A stretch of DNA of 64,000 nucleotides from Eretmocerus hayati. Taxonomy: Eukaryota > Arthropoda > Insecta > Hymenoptera > Aphelinidae. Every line of letters starts with the position of its first letter. The stretch's first letter is position 1. The stretch lies in NCBI GenBank assembly GCA_029851415.1, contig CM056742.1, forward strand, positions 156,121,121 through 156,185,120, written 5' to 3'. Positions 1 to 12,013 of the stretch are shown here, one piece after another. The notes under the pieces are model-generated. The model was not told the origin of the DNA and made no database searches. It was given only the letters and a program-made list of their open reading frames with translations. Both the position numbers and the translations under genes were made by a program.

Positions 1-497
1 TCATCGTTAACATTATTGATAACTCGGACCAAATAAGAATTTATTTGCAGTGAGAAGCTGAGCTATGCTTTTCATAAAAGTAGAGCGAAGAATTTGTATT
101 TCATCGTATTCGAATGAAAATCGTATCAGATAAAATTGTATAGTAATTGAAAAGTACATTTCAAAAAGAATGCATGAGCAGCCACAATTTAGCGAAGTTT
201 GATGGAAATCGACTCATAACCCTATTTTTCGATGCATCGACGGGCATCTTTGAGACAAGATACTTCAAAATGAGGACCTTCTCGGATTACGAGCCCACGA
301 CCACTTTTGATCAGTGCGCCGAGATCTATCGTTTGAGCTCACTTTCATCAATAATTACCGAAAGCCAATTTCCTATGATTTATGGCGGGGTCCTTTGCCC
401 GCTACCCGTAGAAGATGTGGTTTGATGCCGCAAATCTTCTAGAACATCTCTTTTTGCAATTACTTTTGTTATATTAAAATCACGAGGAAAAAAGTTC
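1..497. other. unassigned stretch with one weak ATG frame
   Basis: I see no recognisable gene or repeat here. An ATG-started frame of 83 codons runs at 174-425 on the + strand and ends in TGA. It has no signal peptide, no motif I recognise and no clear splice sites, so it is most likely a chance frame. Confidence 0.4.
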
Positions 498-734
498 CTC
501 CTACACGGGGTATTCAAACGTGGTTCCCGACGCAGAGTAACCGTCTGAATACGGTCCCGTGTCCGTTCCAAGTTGCCACGTCAGGATATTTTCCCTGAGG
601 CAAGAAACTTGTTTCTTCAGAGATTTCATTGGCCCAGGCATAAATTCTGATGTGGTCGCTCAGAAGTGACTGCGAGACCATGCACAGAAGGTCATTTTGC
701 GTCGAAAAAACATGTTTAGATACCCCGTGCGAGG
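498..734. mobile_element. short MITE with imperfect terminal inverted repeats
   Basis: The block is bounded by an imperfect inverted repeat of about 25 bp. The left end (498-523) carries ACACGGGGTATTCAAACGTG and the right end (711-734) its diverged complement, CATGTTTAGATACCCCGTGC. The 190 bp between them has no coding signal. The layout fits a non-autonomous DNA element. I could not define target-site duplications. Confidence 0.55.
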
Positions 735-1906
735 GGAAATTTAAAACAGCTAAAGTTATTGAACAAGTCTTACAAAGAAAAGTTCGTGGTATCAAACCGC
801 ACTTTCTACGAGTACCGTAAAATTTTTTCTCTATAAATATATTTTAAAACGAAGAAAATTCAACCTTGGACGTTCAACTTGGTCCACTCTACACCATTTC
901 ATGGTTTTTTGATAACTTATTGCAGAATCGAGCTTGTTCCCCAAAATTGAGGTAGGTAGATTTGCGAATTTTTTCCCTGCAACACGCCCTAGCACTTTTC
1001 AACCACCGAGATCGTGTTCAACGACTCAAAATATCGAGGGAAACATATTTTGATACGCATTTGGACCAATTGGTACTATCTAGCTGAGTGACCCTCAAAC
1101 TCGGTCATGAGGGAAAAATGCAAAAAAGACTGTTTCACGGAAAATCAGTTTTTTGCGATTGAAAGAAATCCTGAGGTGCATGTGCACAACTGGTTACGGA
1201 TTCGATCTCTACGTCGAAAAATATACAAGAAAATCAATGCCTGGTTAATGAGATATTCCGACTCCAAAATTTTGTTCCTCATTGATAATTTGTTTCATTC
1301 CATTACAGTTAAAACTTCATGCTGATCTATGCTCAGATTGTGAGTGCCGGTATTATGATGAAGAAATTCAAAATTTGAACGTTCCGGTGGTTTTCTCGCG
1401 TGTCATAATTGTTATGAAAATCGATCAAGCCCGTCTTCTCCCCAGGGCAGTTGGCTTACAACGATGGCACAGTAGCTGGGCGACCTCGGTGAGCTGAAAA
1501 TGCGGTGGCGTGTGATATGCCGCACGAGATCAAGTTGAAAATTTTCTCTAGGCATTGTTATTTTAATAGACCACGCCCTTATTGAATTTATCCAGCTCTT
1601 GTTTCGAACTCGCGTGAAAGTTATTCGAGGCGTTCAAATTAATATAGAAGTTGTGAAGGGAGTGAAAGAGGTAACAGAGATAATTCAAAGTTATCGCAAT
1701 ACAATGAGAGGAAGATTCATAAGCTTATTGGAAATGAGAGTGCGAGTGCGCTTGATTTTGCTGTTTAGCCAAAGTTGAATTGAGATTCTGATTTAGATTA
1801 ATATCGATACACAATATTATTCTCATTCTGATGCAATGCAGAGTATGGGTGGAATAATATTTGTCACTATTTTGCGACGCGCCGAGATTAGGAATCAAAG
1901 TGACCG
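735..1906. other. unassigned AT-rich sequence
   Basis: No gene, RNA or repeat can be supported. There is a pyrimidine-rich AG at about 1445 followed by a GTGAGC donor-like site near 1488, which would frame a 40-50 nt exon. A single such pair is not enough to call a gene. Confidence 0.4.
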
Positions 1907-2010
1907 AAAACTTGAAAAATCTTAAACTGTAGGTTCCGCAGAATGACCTCGAAAAGAGGTTGAGAATGCGTTAATGAAAAAAAAAAAAAAAAAAAAAACT
2001 TGAAAAATCG
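1907..2010 (+). mobile_element. short polyA-tailed retro-insertion with direct-repeat flanks
   Basis: A run of 23 A residues (1977-1999) ends an insert of about 55 nt. Both sides carry the same direct repeat, AAAACTTGAAAAATC, at 1907-1921 and 1996-2010. PolyA tail plus target-site duplication is the signature of LINE-type target-primed retroposition. The insert holds a small hairpin around CCTCGAAAAGAGG. It looks like the 3' end of a small RNA or a very short SINE; I do not recognise the parent RNA. Confidence 0.65.
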
Positions 2011-2129
2011 CTGAGGTGTTTCTTGTTGCATTTTGTTGCATTAGAACTCCATCACGAGTTTGAATCCTCACAGGCAGTATTCCTCATCAATTTTTATTCC
2101 AAATGTAACAAAGATCTTTATCATCTCCT

Positions 2130-2480
2130 GTGGGTGAAAGAGCCATTCTTGCACGGATTTTTATTTCGTTCCCCACGCCGCGGCGTTCGGTGCGCCGACG
2201 ACGAAATAGTACATTATTGCCCTGGGCGCGTACGCCCAGTTCGGGCGCTAGGACAGTTTATTTCCCGAGCGAAGCGAGGGAAATAAGTCCTCCGCGCCCG
2301 AAATGGGCCTGCGAGCACAGAGCAATAATGATTTTTCATCATGAGAACCCTAAATCCGCATTTGAATGCGGCCTTTTCAGGTTAGAATGATGAAAAGATA
2401 TTATTATTTGACACTCGAGTGGTGTGGTTTCCGCTTTCGAGCGGCGGAAACCAACATTCCTGCCCTCGTATCGAAATATA
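2130..2480. mobile_element. CG-rich nested hairpin cluster, probable core of a DNA element
   Basis: A CpG-rich island in AT-rich DNA with several stacked palindromes. CTGGGCG pairs with CGCCCAG around CGTA (2222-2239). TTATTTCCC pairs with GGGAAATAA (2258-2286). TTCGGGCG (2240-2247) pairs with CGCCCGAA (2297-2304). CATTATTGC (2212-2220) pairs with GCAATAATG (2322-2330). Then TTTTTCATCAT pairs with ATGATGAAAA (2332-2397) around a CCGCATTTGAATGCGG stem. A TATCGAAAT motif at about 2470 resembles the ends of the element at 62108-62810, whose core is also CG-rich. Confidence 0.55.
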
Positions 2481-5400
2481 TGTACTCCCCTTTCTCATTT
2501 AGATTGTAGATGAAGATCTCAGAAGATCTCAAGACTCTCACATGTAGTGTGCAGAATCAAAGTGGGCCAAAGTGCACTCTTGTAAAGTGCAACAAATCAG
2601 CCTCAAAATTACACACGCTGTGACGGATCTCGAGTTATTCTTCGCCCAAGGTTTTTTTCAACTGCACTTAAATTTCTAAATATTGTCAATTCATGATTCG
2701 ATTAGGATGGGAGGGAAGGACGGAATGTGTGAGTCCAGATTTTACCCGGAAGACCATGAAAGAACGCAGTTCACAGTTCACTCTTTTTGTATAGTTTTAA
2801 AACAAACGAAGATAGAACAAATTGCATGGTCGCAGAATTGCTCTATTCCACGAAATAAAAGAGCGAATCGGCCAACAAGATAAATAAACAAATCAACTGG
2901 ATTGCTTGCAATATTCGTCCCTCTTTGCTCTCTGTCCAGTCACAAACAAATGAGTTGGGATGACCTCCTGACCGTTCAACCCCCGTGGTTCGAATCGGAC
3001 ACGAGAAGAATTGAAGCAATCACGCAACCTTCACAGCAGACGTTTGCCTGAACAGCTCTATCTTCCTCCTTCGCTTTGCAAATGGCCAAGTGACCCTGTA
3101 ACCATTCAAACTCTATTCGTTCGCATCGATGTGCGAAGAAGCTCCTACCCACACACTCTCACATGCAAATTCTATATCTTAAAAGAAATATTCACCCGAT
3201 CAAACGAGAAAAACTCGGAGGATGAGAAAGGTATGTGTGTGATTTCCAGGTTTATGAGGTTACAAAACGAAAATATTTGAGTTCAAGCTGCGTTGGGTGA
3301 TCTCAAGCTTATTACGGATGAAGGCCCGGTTGCAAGAATGAAAAGAGGCTCCTTGGCCTCATGAAATATGCATCCGTCCGAGACTCAACGTGATGGGAAA
3401 TTCTCTTTTCCTTTTCAGCAACTTGATTCTTGGTTATACGATGTGCAGAATCTATATATGGAGCTGTTGAAAGATTGTCGAAAAGGGTAGTAGAGGTACG
3501 AAGTACTTGCGCGGGTTTCAAGAATTTGAATGAAGTATGGAACGAATTTGCATTTTGAAAGTATCTGGATGCAAACTTCAAACGTTTGTTCTCTGATCTT
3601 TTTTGGAATGCATTGCGGTTTTACACATGGCACGTGTCGACAATCGAAAATTTTTCATGGGGTTGAGGTTAGATTCAGAAGATTTTTATTGATTCTCGAT
3701 AGCTACGCGTGCCTTTCTTCAGAATAGTGATTACTCAGATGTCAAATGCAACTTTTACTCATTTTTTTGTGTGTGTGAGACAGATATCAGGATGATTTTT
3801 GGCATTCAAATGATACCTCCTACGCTCTGACCAATGTATTGTACGTTCTATTTGCAGAGCGGAATATTGCATAAAAAATACGAATCATATGGAAAAATTT
3901 TGTGTGATATTGAAAAGGACTCACTCGGTACTTGCCCTTAAAAAAAATTTGATATCACTAATATTGTGTATTATATGAATCACTTTCATCATACCGTTTG
4001 ACTAATCATTTCTAATACATTCATCAGGAATTGTATGTAGCTCAGAGAAATTTTCATGACCCTGATCGAAAAAACCCGCAGCCATTCAAAAATTCTTCAA
4101 AGTGATAGTTTTGTAGCCTCGAATATTATTCTCTGATGCAACATCGAAATATAAGTTGAGAGATTTTCCACACAGCAAGAAAGAGATCGCTCGTTGCGAA
4201 GGAGTTAGTCATGTATTATTGCTAGATGCGGGCGTCAATACATTCGCTTCTGGAAAAGGATAATCGAAAGTAGGTCACGACCCTATTGAAGAAAAATGCA
4301 GTTCGAACGATGGGAGTAAGAAGATCTCAATGCTCTTTACACGATGTGGTTCAATAAACGCAATCGATCATGAGATGTCATCACAACTAAAGATGCTGAG
4401 AAATGTCTTATTGATGAAGGTTTAACGAAATTGAATTGTCGATAAGTCTCATTTAAAAGGAATAACCCAATTCCTACGATCTTGAAGATCAATCTTCGTA
4501 GAGTGTCATGAGAATTCTGCTATAATACCTTATCAATGTCAAAGCGAATAGAAATATGCCAACTGCATTATTTTCGTGAATGACTTGAAATTAGAATGCT
4601 ACCTATGATACCAATCGCATTCACCAAGTTTATTACGTCGTCGGTGCTGTGAGTATTCGCAAACATTTAAAATGAGAATTTTCTCTCGTTTGAAACATAG
4701 ATCCTTGAAAACAAGGTGAACAATAACTAGAACACGCAGCATTGTTTTCCTCGTTGATTCACATCTTATCAATGTTTGCACACACCACAGTTGAATTTCA
4801 ATGACTTTGTGGCATCTCTATCACATGTGAAGCCATATATTTGCGATACATACTTGCTGGGAACGAAATCTTCAAGACTTGAGAAGTTAGAAATTTTGTT
4901 GAAGCGAAAAACTTGAGAGAGATGGGTTTGCAAAGTTTTGATGGATTTTCCGACTTTGTTTACGTACCAAAGTTATATTTTCAAGAATTCGTGAGGACCA
5001 TATCTGTTCAATGCATAATGTTCCCATAAGAACTATTCAAAAAGTTTAACTTCAAGAATTACGAGTGTGGAGTGCAATTTATTCGCGAGTCTTGGTCGTT
5101 CAGGGCTCGTTTCAAACTACCTGACCTATTTTCGAAGCGAGAGTTTGATATAAGGTGTATGAGAATTTCATAAAGAAAACGTTCCTGCGAATGTCGAGTT
5201 CCAAGATAAGCTAGACCATACAAAGTCTTCCTACAAATTCATATGGTTATTGAATTTGAAAAATTGTTCTGAAATGATAATCTTTAGTGAAACATGATTC
5301 AGCTCTACAGAAATTCTATTAGTTCCAACGTAGAACAAGGATTTCCTACATTCAGTGGGTATTACAGGAAGATGAAGTACCTTAGAGAGCTTTAATTGAA

Positions 5401-5746
5401 CTTGTGGTAGATCCGACCCAATCTTATCCTGAAATACTCCAATCTCGGATCGTGATTCTCTCTGTGATATTCTCAGGCGACTAATGAACATTGAGACTGA
5501 ATTGGAAACGTATTTAACGAATGAACCACTTCAATTCGATCAAAAATAGTAACAACCCAGTATGGTGGCTGATAGGATTCAAATGAAGTCAAGGATTTCG
5601 ATCAAAGTGCCCAGCTGATGGGAGCAGCCATCGACGAAATTGCATGCAACTTCAATTACCGAGGGAAATATCGATTTAGCTTGTTTCGCAATTACCGATT
5701 GCTGAGATATCTATAGAAAGGAGCTTGCAAAAGCTACTGAAAGAAA
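2481..5746. other. unassigned AT-rich sequence
   Basis: I read through both strands and found only short frames (up to about 90 codons) with no domain, signal peptide or convincing paired splice sites. It is probably intergenic or intronic. No strong simple repeats occur here. Confidence 0.4.
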
Positions 5747-6161
5747 ATGCTGAGGGCATTAAGTTGCTTGAAGCTCGTTGGATTTCACGGCCCTATTTTG
5801 CGAGGAGCTTTTTATTCCACTCTCGTAGCTTTTATCTCGCTGACGATTATTATAATCGCCAAAGCGGACAGTAAAGCATTCTTTTTTTTATTGCGTAAGC
5901 ATTTCACTTTGAGTGCGCCATTTTCTTCGGATTTGCAGGGATGTATGGATCGTGGGTGAAAGTCGGATTATCCATCGTCATTGAAATTGTTATTGAATTT
6001 CTAGAGGAAATACAAAGTGAGTTTCCAGAAATAATCGGACGTTTAATGTTTCTTGTGCGATCACGGATACCCGTCATGTAACTAATTTTTCAGAAAATAT
6101 ATGCAAAGCAAAAATTTTATGCGAGATGAATAAGTCACTTCTATGGACTTATGTCAAATAG
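5747..6161 (+). CDS. predicted three-exon small membrane protein, function unknown
   Basis: The model joins exons 5747-5870, 5939-6016 and 6094-6161, giving about 89 residues and a TAG stop. The ATG follows directly after an in-frame TGA. Intron 1 (68 nt) has donor GTAAAG and acceptor ATTTGCAG; intron 2 (77 nt) has donor GTGAGT and acceptor TTTTTCAG. The reading frame stays open across both joins (phase 1 each). Exon 1 encodes a strongly hydrophobic segment (VAFISLTIIIIA) and exon 2 a second one (VGLSIVIEIVIEFL), so one or two membrane passes are likely. A possible polyA signal AATAAA lies near 6578. I do not recognise the family; this rests on splice and frame consistency only. Confidence 0.45.
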
Positions 6162-9100
6162 ATGCAAGTTCGACATTAATCTTTCCGATATTTGATGTAA
6201 TTTTAATCAGGATCTTGGACGATGTACTTTCGGCCATTTGTTTACCTTACAGACAAAAGACAATCCTCTATAACCTACAGAGTTGAGGCTCTGGGGACCA
6301 TCAGATCGGTGTAACAGCCACTTTTAGATCTTAGGAAAATCGTCAAGGTATGCACAAAGACTTTTTTCATCGATTTATGTTTCTTGGAAGAGTCTTGAAG
6401 ATTTTTTTCAAAAAGTGAAAATTGATTATCACAATAGCACAGAGCGCCCCAATGCGATGTATTGAAAATCTGGATACCATACTTGCCCGATATAGTCATT
6501 TCGTGACATCAGTTTTTGTGAGAATGTAATGATGCATTTCATCACAGCCACATTCACGGCCAATATTAGATTTCCACAATAAAACCGTACTCAGTCATCA
6601 TATCTTCATAATTTAGCTACTTCACGTTATTCTTGTACCCACATATTTTTTATCCCCATAACCCACATCAAGCAAGCAAAATTTAGAACCCAATAATCGA
6701 CCCTTGTCGTAAAGTTCGTCGATCGTGATTCTCGCTAAAGTCTACCAGCTTCAAGCATCGCCAACAAAAGGGCGAAAGCAAACCACCCCATAAGGTTCCG
6801 TATTATAGATATTATCATCGGCCTGTTTAGCTCTATATATATGGCTCGTTTATCTTTTCGCGGACACAATGTGACCACCTCATCCCTTCATACACGTTTT
6901 CAATATATAGCTCTATCGCTTGTTCACGATATTGGATCCTTCCATTTGGCCATCGTCTCGGGTTTGCTTGCGGCTTTTGGACCAGTATAGAAGTTTGGGG
7001 TCTTGGAAGAGCTGAAAATATTGCCAGACATTGGCAAGTGTATTCGATCCTCGCTTTAGGTAAGGATATATCGTATAGCTTTTATAACCGCAGGATATGA
7101 CTCGTTGACTTTCTGCCCTCGCTATTTCTTATTTGACGGAAATTTTATGAAAGACTACTCGTATTTCAAATGGTTTTGAGAATGTATCTCTAGCCCATGA
7201 ATTTATTTGCGCGATTTGAATTTGAGAGTATGCTCAAAATTATGATTCGATTGGGGTGATTTGTATAGTGTTATACATAGAGACTGGAAGTCTGGAATGC
7301 TATAGCAAGTGGTTGAGGCGAAATGTTGTTCAAGAGACGATTGATGCATCAGCGATATTTTAGCTCTCAAATTACATTTTAATGATGATGAATAGAAAAT
7401 GTTACGATACTTCGAGATTTTCTAAAGAAAAATTCCAGCATCTGTAGATCAAAAGAAGCATATAAGCTTGTTGTTGACCACATTAAGTTCATGCAAAACC
7501 TTCACCCTACCATGTGAGCAAAACTTGATTAAATTGAATTTTTCAAAAAATTTGCGAGATATCTCAAGACCGTAGATAGTTCAGGTTGTACTTTGGGATC
7601 AAATCTACCATTTGGTAAAATTTTGAAGTTGATTGGAATTGTTTTTTCACCAGGAGTCTGAGGACTGTAAGTACGCCGGTAAACATGAGTTGGAACTATT
7701 CTTCCCAAGCTATAAGTAAAGCCTCATCTCATCAAATAATTATAATGTGATAAGTAGCCAACTCTTGAAAGATAGCAGTTTGGAAGTTTTTTGAATCTGC
7801 AATTTTCACCATAAATCTTCTGAGTTGAATAAAAGTCATATCTGGAACTTATCGATGGTAAAGCAAACGAGGTAATATACGTATAGCTCATCCGAACAGT
7901 TATTAGACGTTGATGAAACATTGTACTGTCAGATTGATCACAGGCATCGAAGCCATCTACGGAATCTTCGAAATAATTGGCCAATTTGCGTCTATTCATC
8001 GATCGATCAATACTCCGCCCACATGCTGCTTTCATCTCTCGGATGCCTATACGCCCATCATCATTTTCTGCTATGAACATGCTAATTTTGCATTGAAGCA
8101 AGAGTCAGAATATCTGAATCGTCAATTTTAATTGTTATCATTCAAAATGTGTAATCAGGATGCATCTCGTTCCAGCAGTCTATCAGTGTTTCGATTATTT
8201 TCTTTTCAATCTTCTGGAATATTCAGAGTAAAAACCCAACAGTATGTCGGAGTACTTGTTTGGATTTTGAATTAATTTATCATGTATCGAAGCCTTCTTC
8301 CAGTGATGCAGCTCATACATCGTCATTACTTCAGATCATTATCATATGGATGATGGATGGAGATTGACTGATTTCATGGATATAACTTTCACTTGTGCCT
8401 AGCAAAGGAAAGTGGCATGATTTTTTTTGCCCCATAACTTATGAAAGCTCGATTCACCTGATCAAACAATCATCAAAAATAGGATTCGTAAAAATCTATT
8501 TTAAATCCTTTGACCTTTGTCGGCCTAGTATACTGACCAAGCGTTATTTTCGATATTTTGAGATAATGCTTGATGGTTTAGTAACGGAAGAATTCGCAAA
8601 AAACAAACCAAAAAAATCTCATGGGCATTGTTGGATTATGTCGGTGCAAGAATCTGTTTTCAGCGACTATCTTTGAGAGAAAAAAAAAATGAAAATCGAA
8701 AAACTTTCGACTCTATAACTTTGCCATTTTTCACGGTTTTGACAATAAGTCTCAGGTGTTCTGACCATCAGGAAGTGGTTACGAGTGTCGGAAGTCACGT
8801 CTAAAATCAATGAAACCATTCAATTGAATTTTGTTAATTGATGAATCCCCTTGAAATCTAATACCGACATTCAGTCAAAACCGTCTCGTTGTTGATGATT
8901 GTGAAAATTGTGGTTATCAGAGTCAAAACCCTTCTATGTAATCGAGCAGCGATTGAAACTCAAGAAAATCCAATGGAATCGAAAATTGATTTCTTACAGA
9001 CCTTCATCATGAATGACTGACTCACATCGGATCCAAAATATTTCCAGGGAGTATTACAGGCAAGATTAAATCCTGGTGGAGAGACAGATCAGCAACAAGC

Positions 9101-9483
9101 AACGTGTGCAAACTCAATTCTGATGGGTTATAATATTAATTTTTCACGCTCATTTATCTAGCTTGCACCCATTTTTTCCCAACCATCTCTCTCATCATTT
9201 CTTTCTTGACTGCTCGCGCTAATCAATTTTTAAATGGAAGGGAAAACTCAAGCGAAGCTATATCCCATAATCCCGTCCAAAGTAGACCATATTCGCGGAT
9301 AATTTATCGTTACAGGCGCGTAAAAACTCTCGCTGCGGATTATGGAAATTTTTAATCAAGATTCATAACCACGTGGATGGAGATGAAACTCTGCCGTCAT
9401 TGAAATGTATTTTCAACGCTGTCGAGTTATAACGGTAATGGTATTCACTTCGGTGCTGTTGAATAATATTTGATGAGTATTAA
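6162..9483. other. unassigned stretch with one weak exon candidate
   Basis: Mostly featureless AT-rich DNA. A + frame open from 6831 to 7059 (76 codons, no ATG) ends exactly at a GTAAGG donor and could be an internal exon, with a TTTTCAATATAG acceptor-like site inside it. The opposite-strand frame at 7724-8101 (125 codons) shows no protein-like features. Nothing else here can be supported. Confidence 0.35.
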
Positions 9484-10233
9484 GGTAAGAGTACCCAACA
9501 TGCCCCCATATCCCGATCCCATAAGTGGACACTCGTTAACCTTCGCGCATTTTTTTTTTTTGACGTGTATGTTATGTTGAAATATGGGGAAACTAATGAT
9601 TTGGACCGACTCCGGAAGATTTCTGTATCTCCCAGAAACTATAGAGTCAGCCTTTGCATTTTTCGTGTTTGCCTATTGAAGAAATTGCCAACGAAATTGC
9701 GTGTAGGAAAACCGGTCCCAAATATTATTAGTCCGTGATTCCTTCCTTTAATTTCTACCAGGGTGTGGTTATCTCGAAAAGGCGTGCAGTACGACTATTC
9801 CTACGACTCAGAACTTGTTTACCACGTCAAAATAGGTCGGTACTAGTTTTCGGTTGGATCGGCGAAAACCTCCAAAAGTAGTTAAGAATACTTTAATCTG
9901 TACAAAATTAGATGTACTATTGGCTCACTTCAAAGGTCTTGATTGAACAAGCATCAAAAAGAATTGAAGTTGTTGAAAAATGTCGGGGTAGATCAGTGTT
10001 GTCGAAGAAATGGCTTAATGGGGGCAAGTTGGGTACCTACTTTTGTAAACTCTTAAAAATCACATTTTGGAATAATTGTGATAGCTCGGCTTTGGTTGGA
10101 TCAAATTTACCTTAGCTCATTTTAAAGGTCTCCGAACAACTCTAAAAATGCTATAAAGTACGTTGGAAAATATTGAGGTGGGTCTAGATTATCGGAAAAA
10201 TAATTTGAGGGGGGCATGTTGGGTACACTTACC
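9484..10233. mobile_element. 750 bp MITE with inverted termini
   Basis: The left end reads GGTAAGAGTACCCAACATGC followed by a C run (9484-9507). The right end (10209-10233) is its near-exact complement, with a G run, GCATGTTGGGTA and then CACTTACC. A further internal copy of the terminus (GCAAGTTGGGTACC) lies near 10025. There is no transposase frame, so it is non-autonomous. The right end overlaps the start of the long open frame that follows. Confidence 0.75.
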
Positions 10234-10750
10234 CTACTACTCTTTCTACTCCACCCTCATCATACACCAACTTTCGAGCGATTTAAATGGACGAATTTCG
10301 TATTATCTACAAGCCACATTGGAATATTTATACAAACATTCATCCCTTTCAATAATTGGTCTATTATGGAAAAAAAAGCCGATAGCAATGTCAATGGCTT
10401 CCACCTTGAACAACCAATATTCGTTGAGTTTTTTATGTTTCCAATTTGCTATTGAATACAAATCTTTTTTGCAATCAGTAAAATTGAAGTATAACGAGTC
10501 GCAAAATTACTTTTGTCATTCAAGCAGAGTGTCTCGGCGAGGACACAATGTATCATTATTGAAAATTTATGTGTCTCTGACAGTCACGTTCCTCTGTTAT
10601 GTATATGCTCGTAACGGTTATTTTTGCTCGATCGATAATAATATACTCTACGCAAAGAGCTCTTTTCCAACTCATCGAATTTATCGAATAAAAATACTCA
10701 CGGTCAACGATAATGGAGACGTTGACATGATTATACTAAACGAAAGCTGA
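10163..10750 (+). CDS. 195-codon open frame, uncertain coding status
   Basis: This is the longest uninterrupted frame in the window but has no ATG for its first 74 codons, so it would have to be an internal or terminal exon. It ends at a TGA at 10748-10750. Residues near 131-150 form a hydrophobic stretch (IYVSLTVTFLCYVYA). No domain is recognisable and the sequence is rich in Ser, Tyr, Ile and Asn. The first 24 codons lie in the right end of the MITE at 9484-10233. At roughly 37 percent GC a frame this long is not expected often by chance in 64 kb, so it is kept as a candidate. Confidence 0.25.
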   Translation: MENIEVGLDYRKNNLRGACWVHLPYYSFYSTLIIHQLSSDLNGRISYYLQATLEYLYKHSSLSIIGLLWKKKPIAMSMASTLNNQYSLSFLCFQFAIEYKSFLQSVKLKYNESQNYFCHSSRVSRRGHNVSLLKIYVSLTVTFLCYVYARNGYFCSIDNNILYAKSSFPTHRIYRIKILTVNDNGDVDMIILNES

Positions 10751-12013
10751 ACATTTATTGGATTGTATTCATCACATTGAACACCGGCATTCTATTTTTC
10801 ACAACCTTTGATTTGTCTAGACAGACGACAGCTCGCTTGACAATTCGAATATCATACATGATATGCAATCAACACAGCTTGTACCAATAAATTGACCTCG
10901 TGCACTACAAATTTATATCCAAATCAGAACATTTTCAAAATATCCTATAAGGAACTATCCAATAATAATATTAAGATTCTAAGGGGCAGGCAATCCTTCT
11001 ATTTTGCTACTCAATTTTCCATTTAAAAGATCTTACAAGTGGTGGGAAAGGATACTAAAATTATGAAATCTGTCCTAACGTAATTTATGGATATATGGAT
11101 AGGATTTGGGGCTCCAAATATCCATAAAATTAAATAATTGCCACAGAGCAAACTGTGAATGAAATCGGTGATGTTTTGCACTCGCTGTTCATTTATATCT
11201 CAAAACTTTTAACTGGTGACTATCCACACTGCATTCATGTTTTATGTACACGTAAGTCTCACGTGGTATAGCAGAACAACGTAAGCATCACGTATTTTGT
11301 CGAAGCCCAGAGCCAACTCTACTTACTGTCAAGGTTACGTTCGTGTATTTCGCGAATCAGATATAGATATATAGGTTTTATAGACACTATATTTGATATT
11401 AGGTAGGTGTATGAGCTTCTGGTAAGCTCACAAGCGAGGCTTCTTAGAGCCGTCTGCTTGTCTCATTGAGATTGCCGTCACGTTGTAATGAGATAATAGC
11501 TCGCGTTTCTGGGCTATATGGCCCAGGGTTTCTCATTTGCTACTACTGTCTTGCCATTCACCTATCTCTTTTCTCTCTATTTTGTTTTGTTTGCTTTCGT
11601 TGTGTGTTGTGTAGGATACTAATTCTAGCCACGAAATTTCGTAAAATTAGCACAAGTTTGCGGATAGTGATACGTTTACGTTTCGTAATTCAATATAGCT
11701 GCTAATAAGACGATACTTTGAATGAATGTGTTTGAGGTTACCGCCCTCTGTTAATTCAATTGTTTGATTATGAGGATCTCTTAGTGCTCGTGCATCATAA
11801 TTTGTGATTCTATTTTTCTATGAATGATACATTGGTGCCCTGATAGTTCAATATAAGATACATGTATAAGTCTTTCTCAAGAGAATTCTTTCTGCGTGAA
11901 TTTATTTTCGAATGTGTCACTATTCGTCTATGAAAATTGATAGATCAATCAGCTCAGTATACCATCGCAACTTTTTGGAGATATATTTTTGATCCACGGT
12001 TAAGCTTATTCAG
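10751..12013. other. unassigned; possible 5' region of the next gene
   Basis: AT-rich DNA. A donor-like GTAAGC follows ATGAGCTTCTG near 11410-11422, and a good acceptor (GTTGTGTGTTGTGTAG) lies near 11613. Joining them keeps a short frame of about 33 codons. This could belong to an upstream exon of the gene at 12014, but the phases do not link in an obvious way. Nothing else is clear. Confidence 0.3.

Noticed and set aside
1443..1490. Possible 40-50 nt exon with a pyrimidine-rich acceptor and a GTGAGC donor
   Set aside because: A single unlinked micro-exon; no neighbouring exon in phase could be found.
7724..8131. Opposing frames of 125 (-) and 73 (+) codons
   Set aside because: They overlap on opposite strands and neither has a motif, start context or splice sites.
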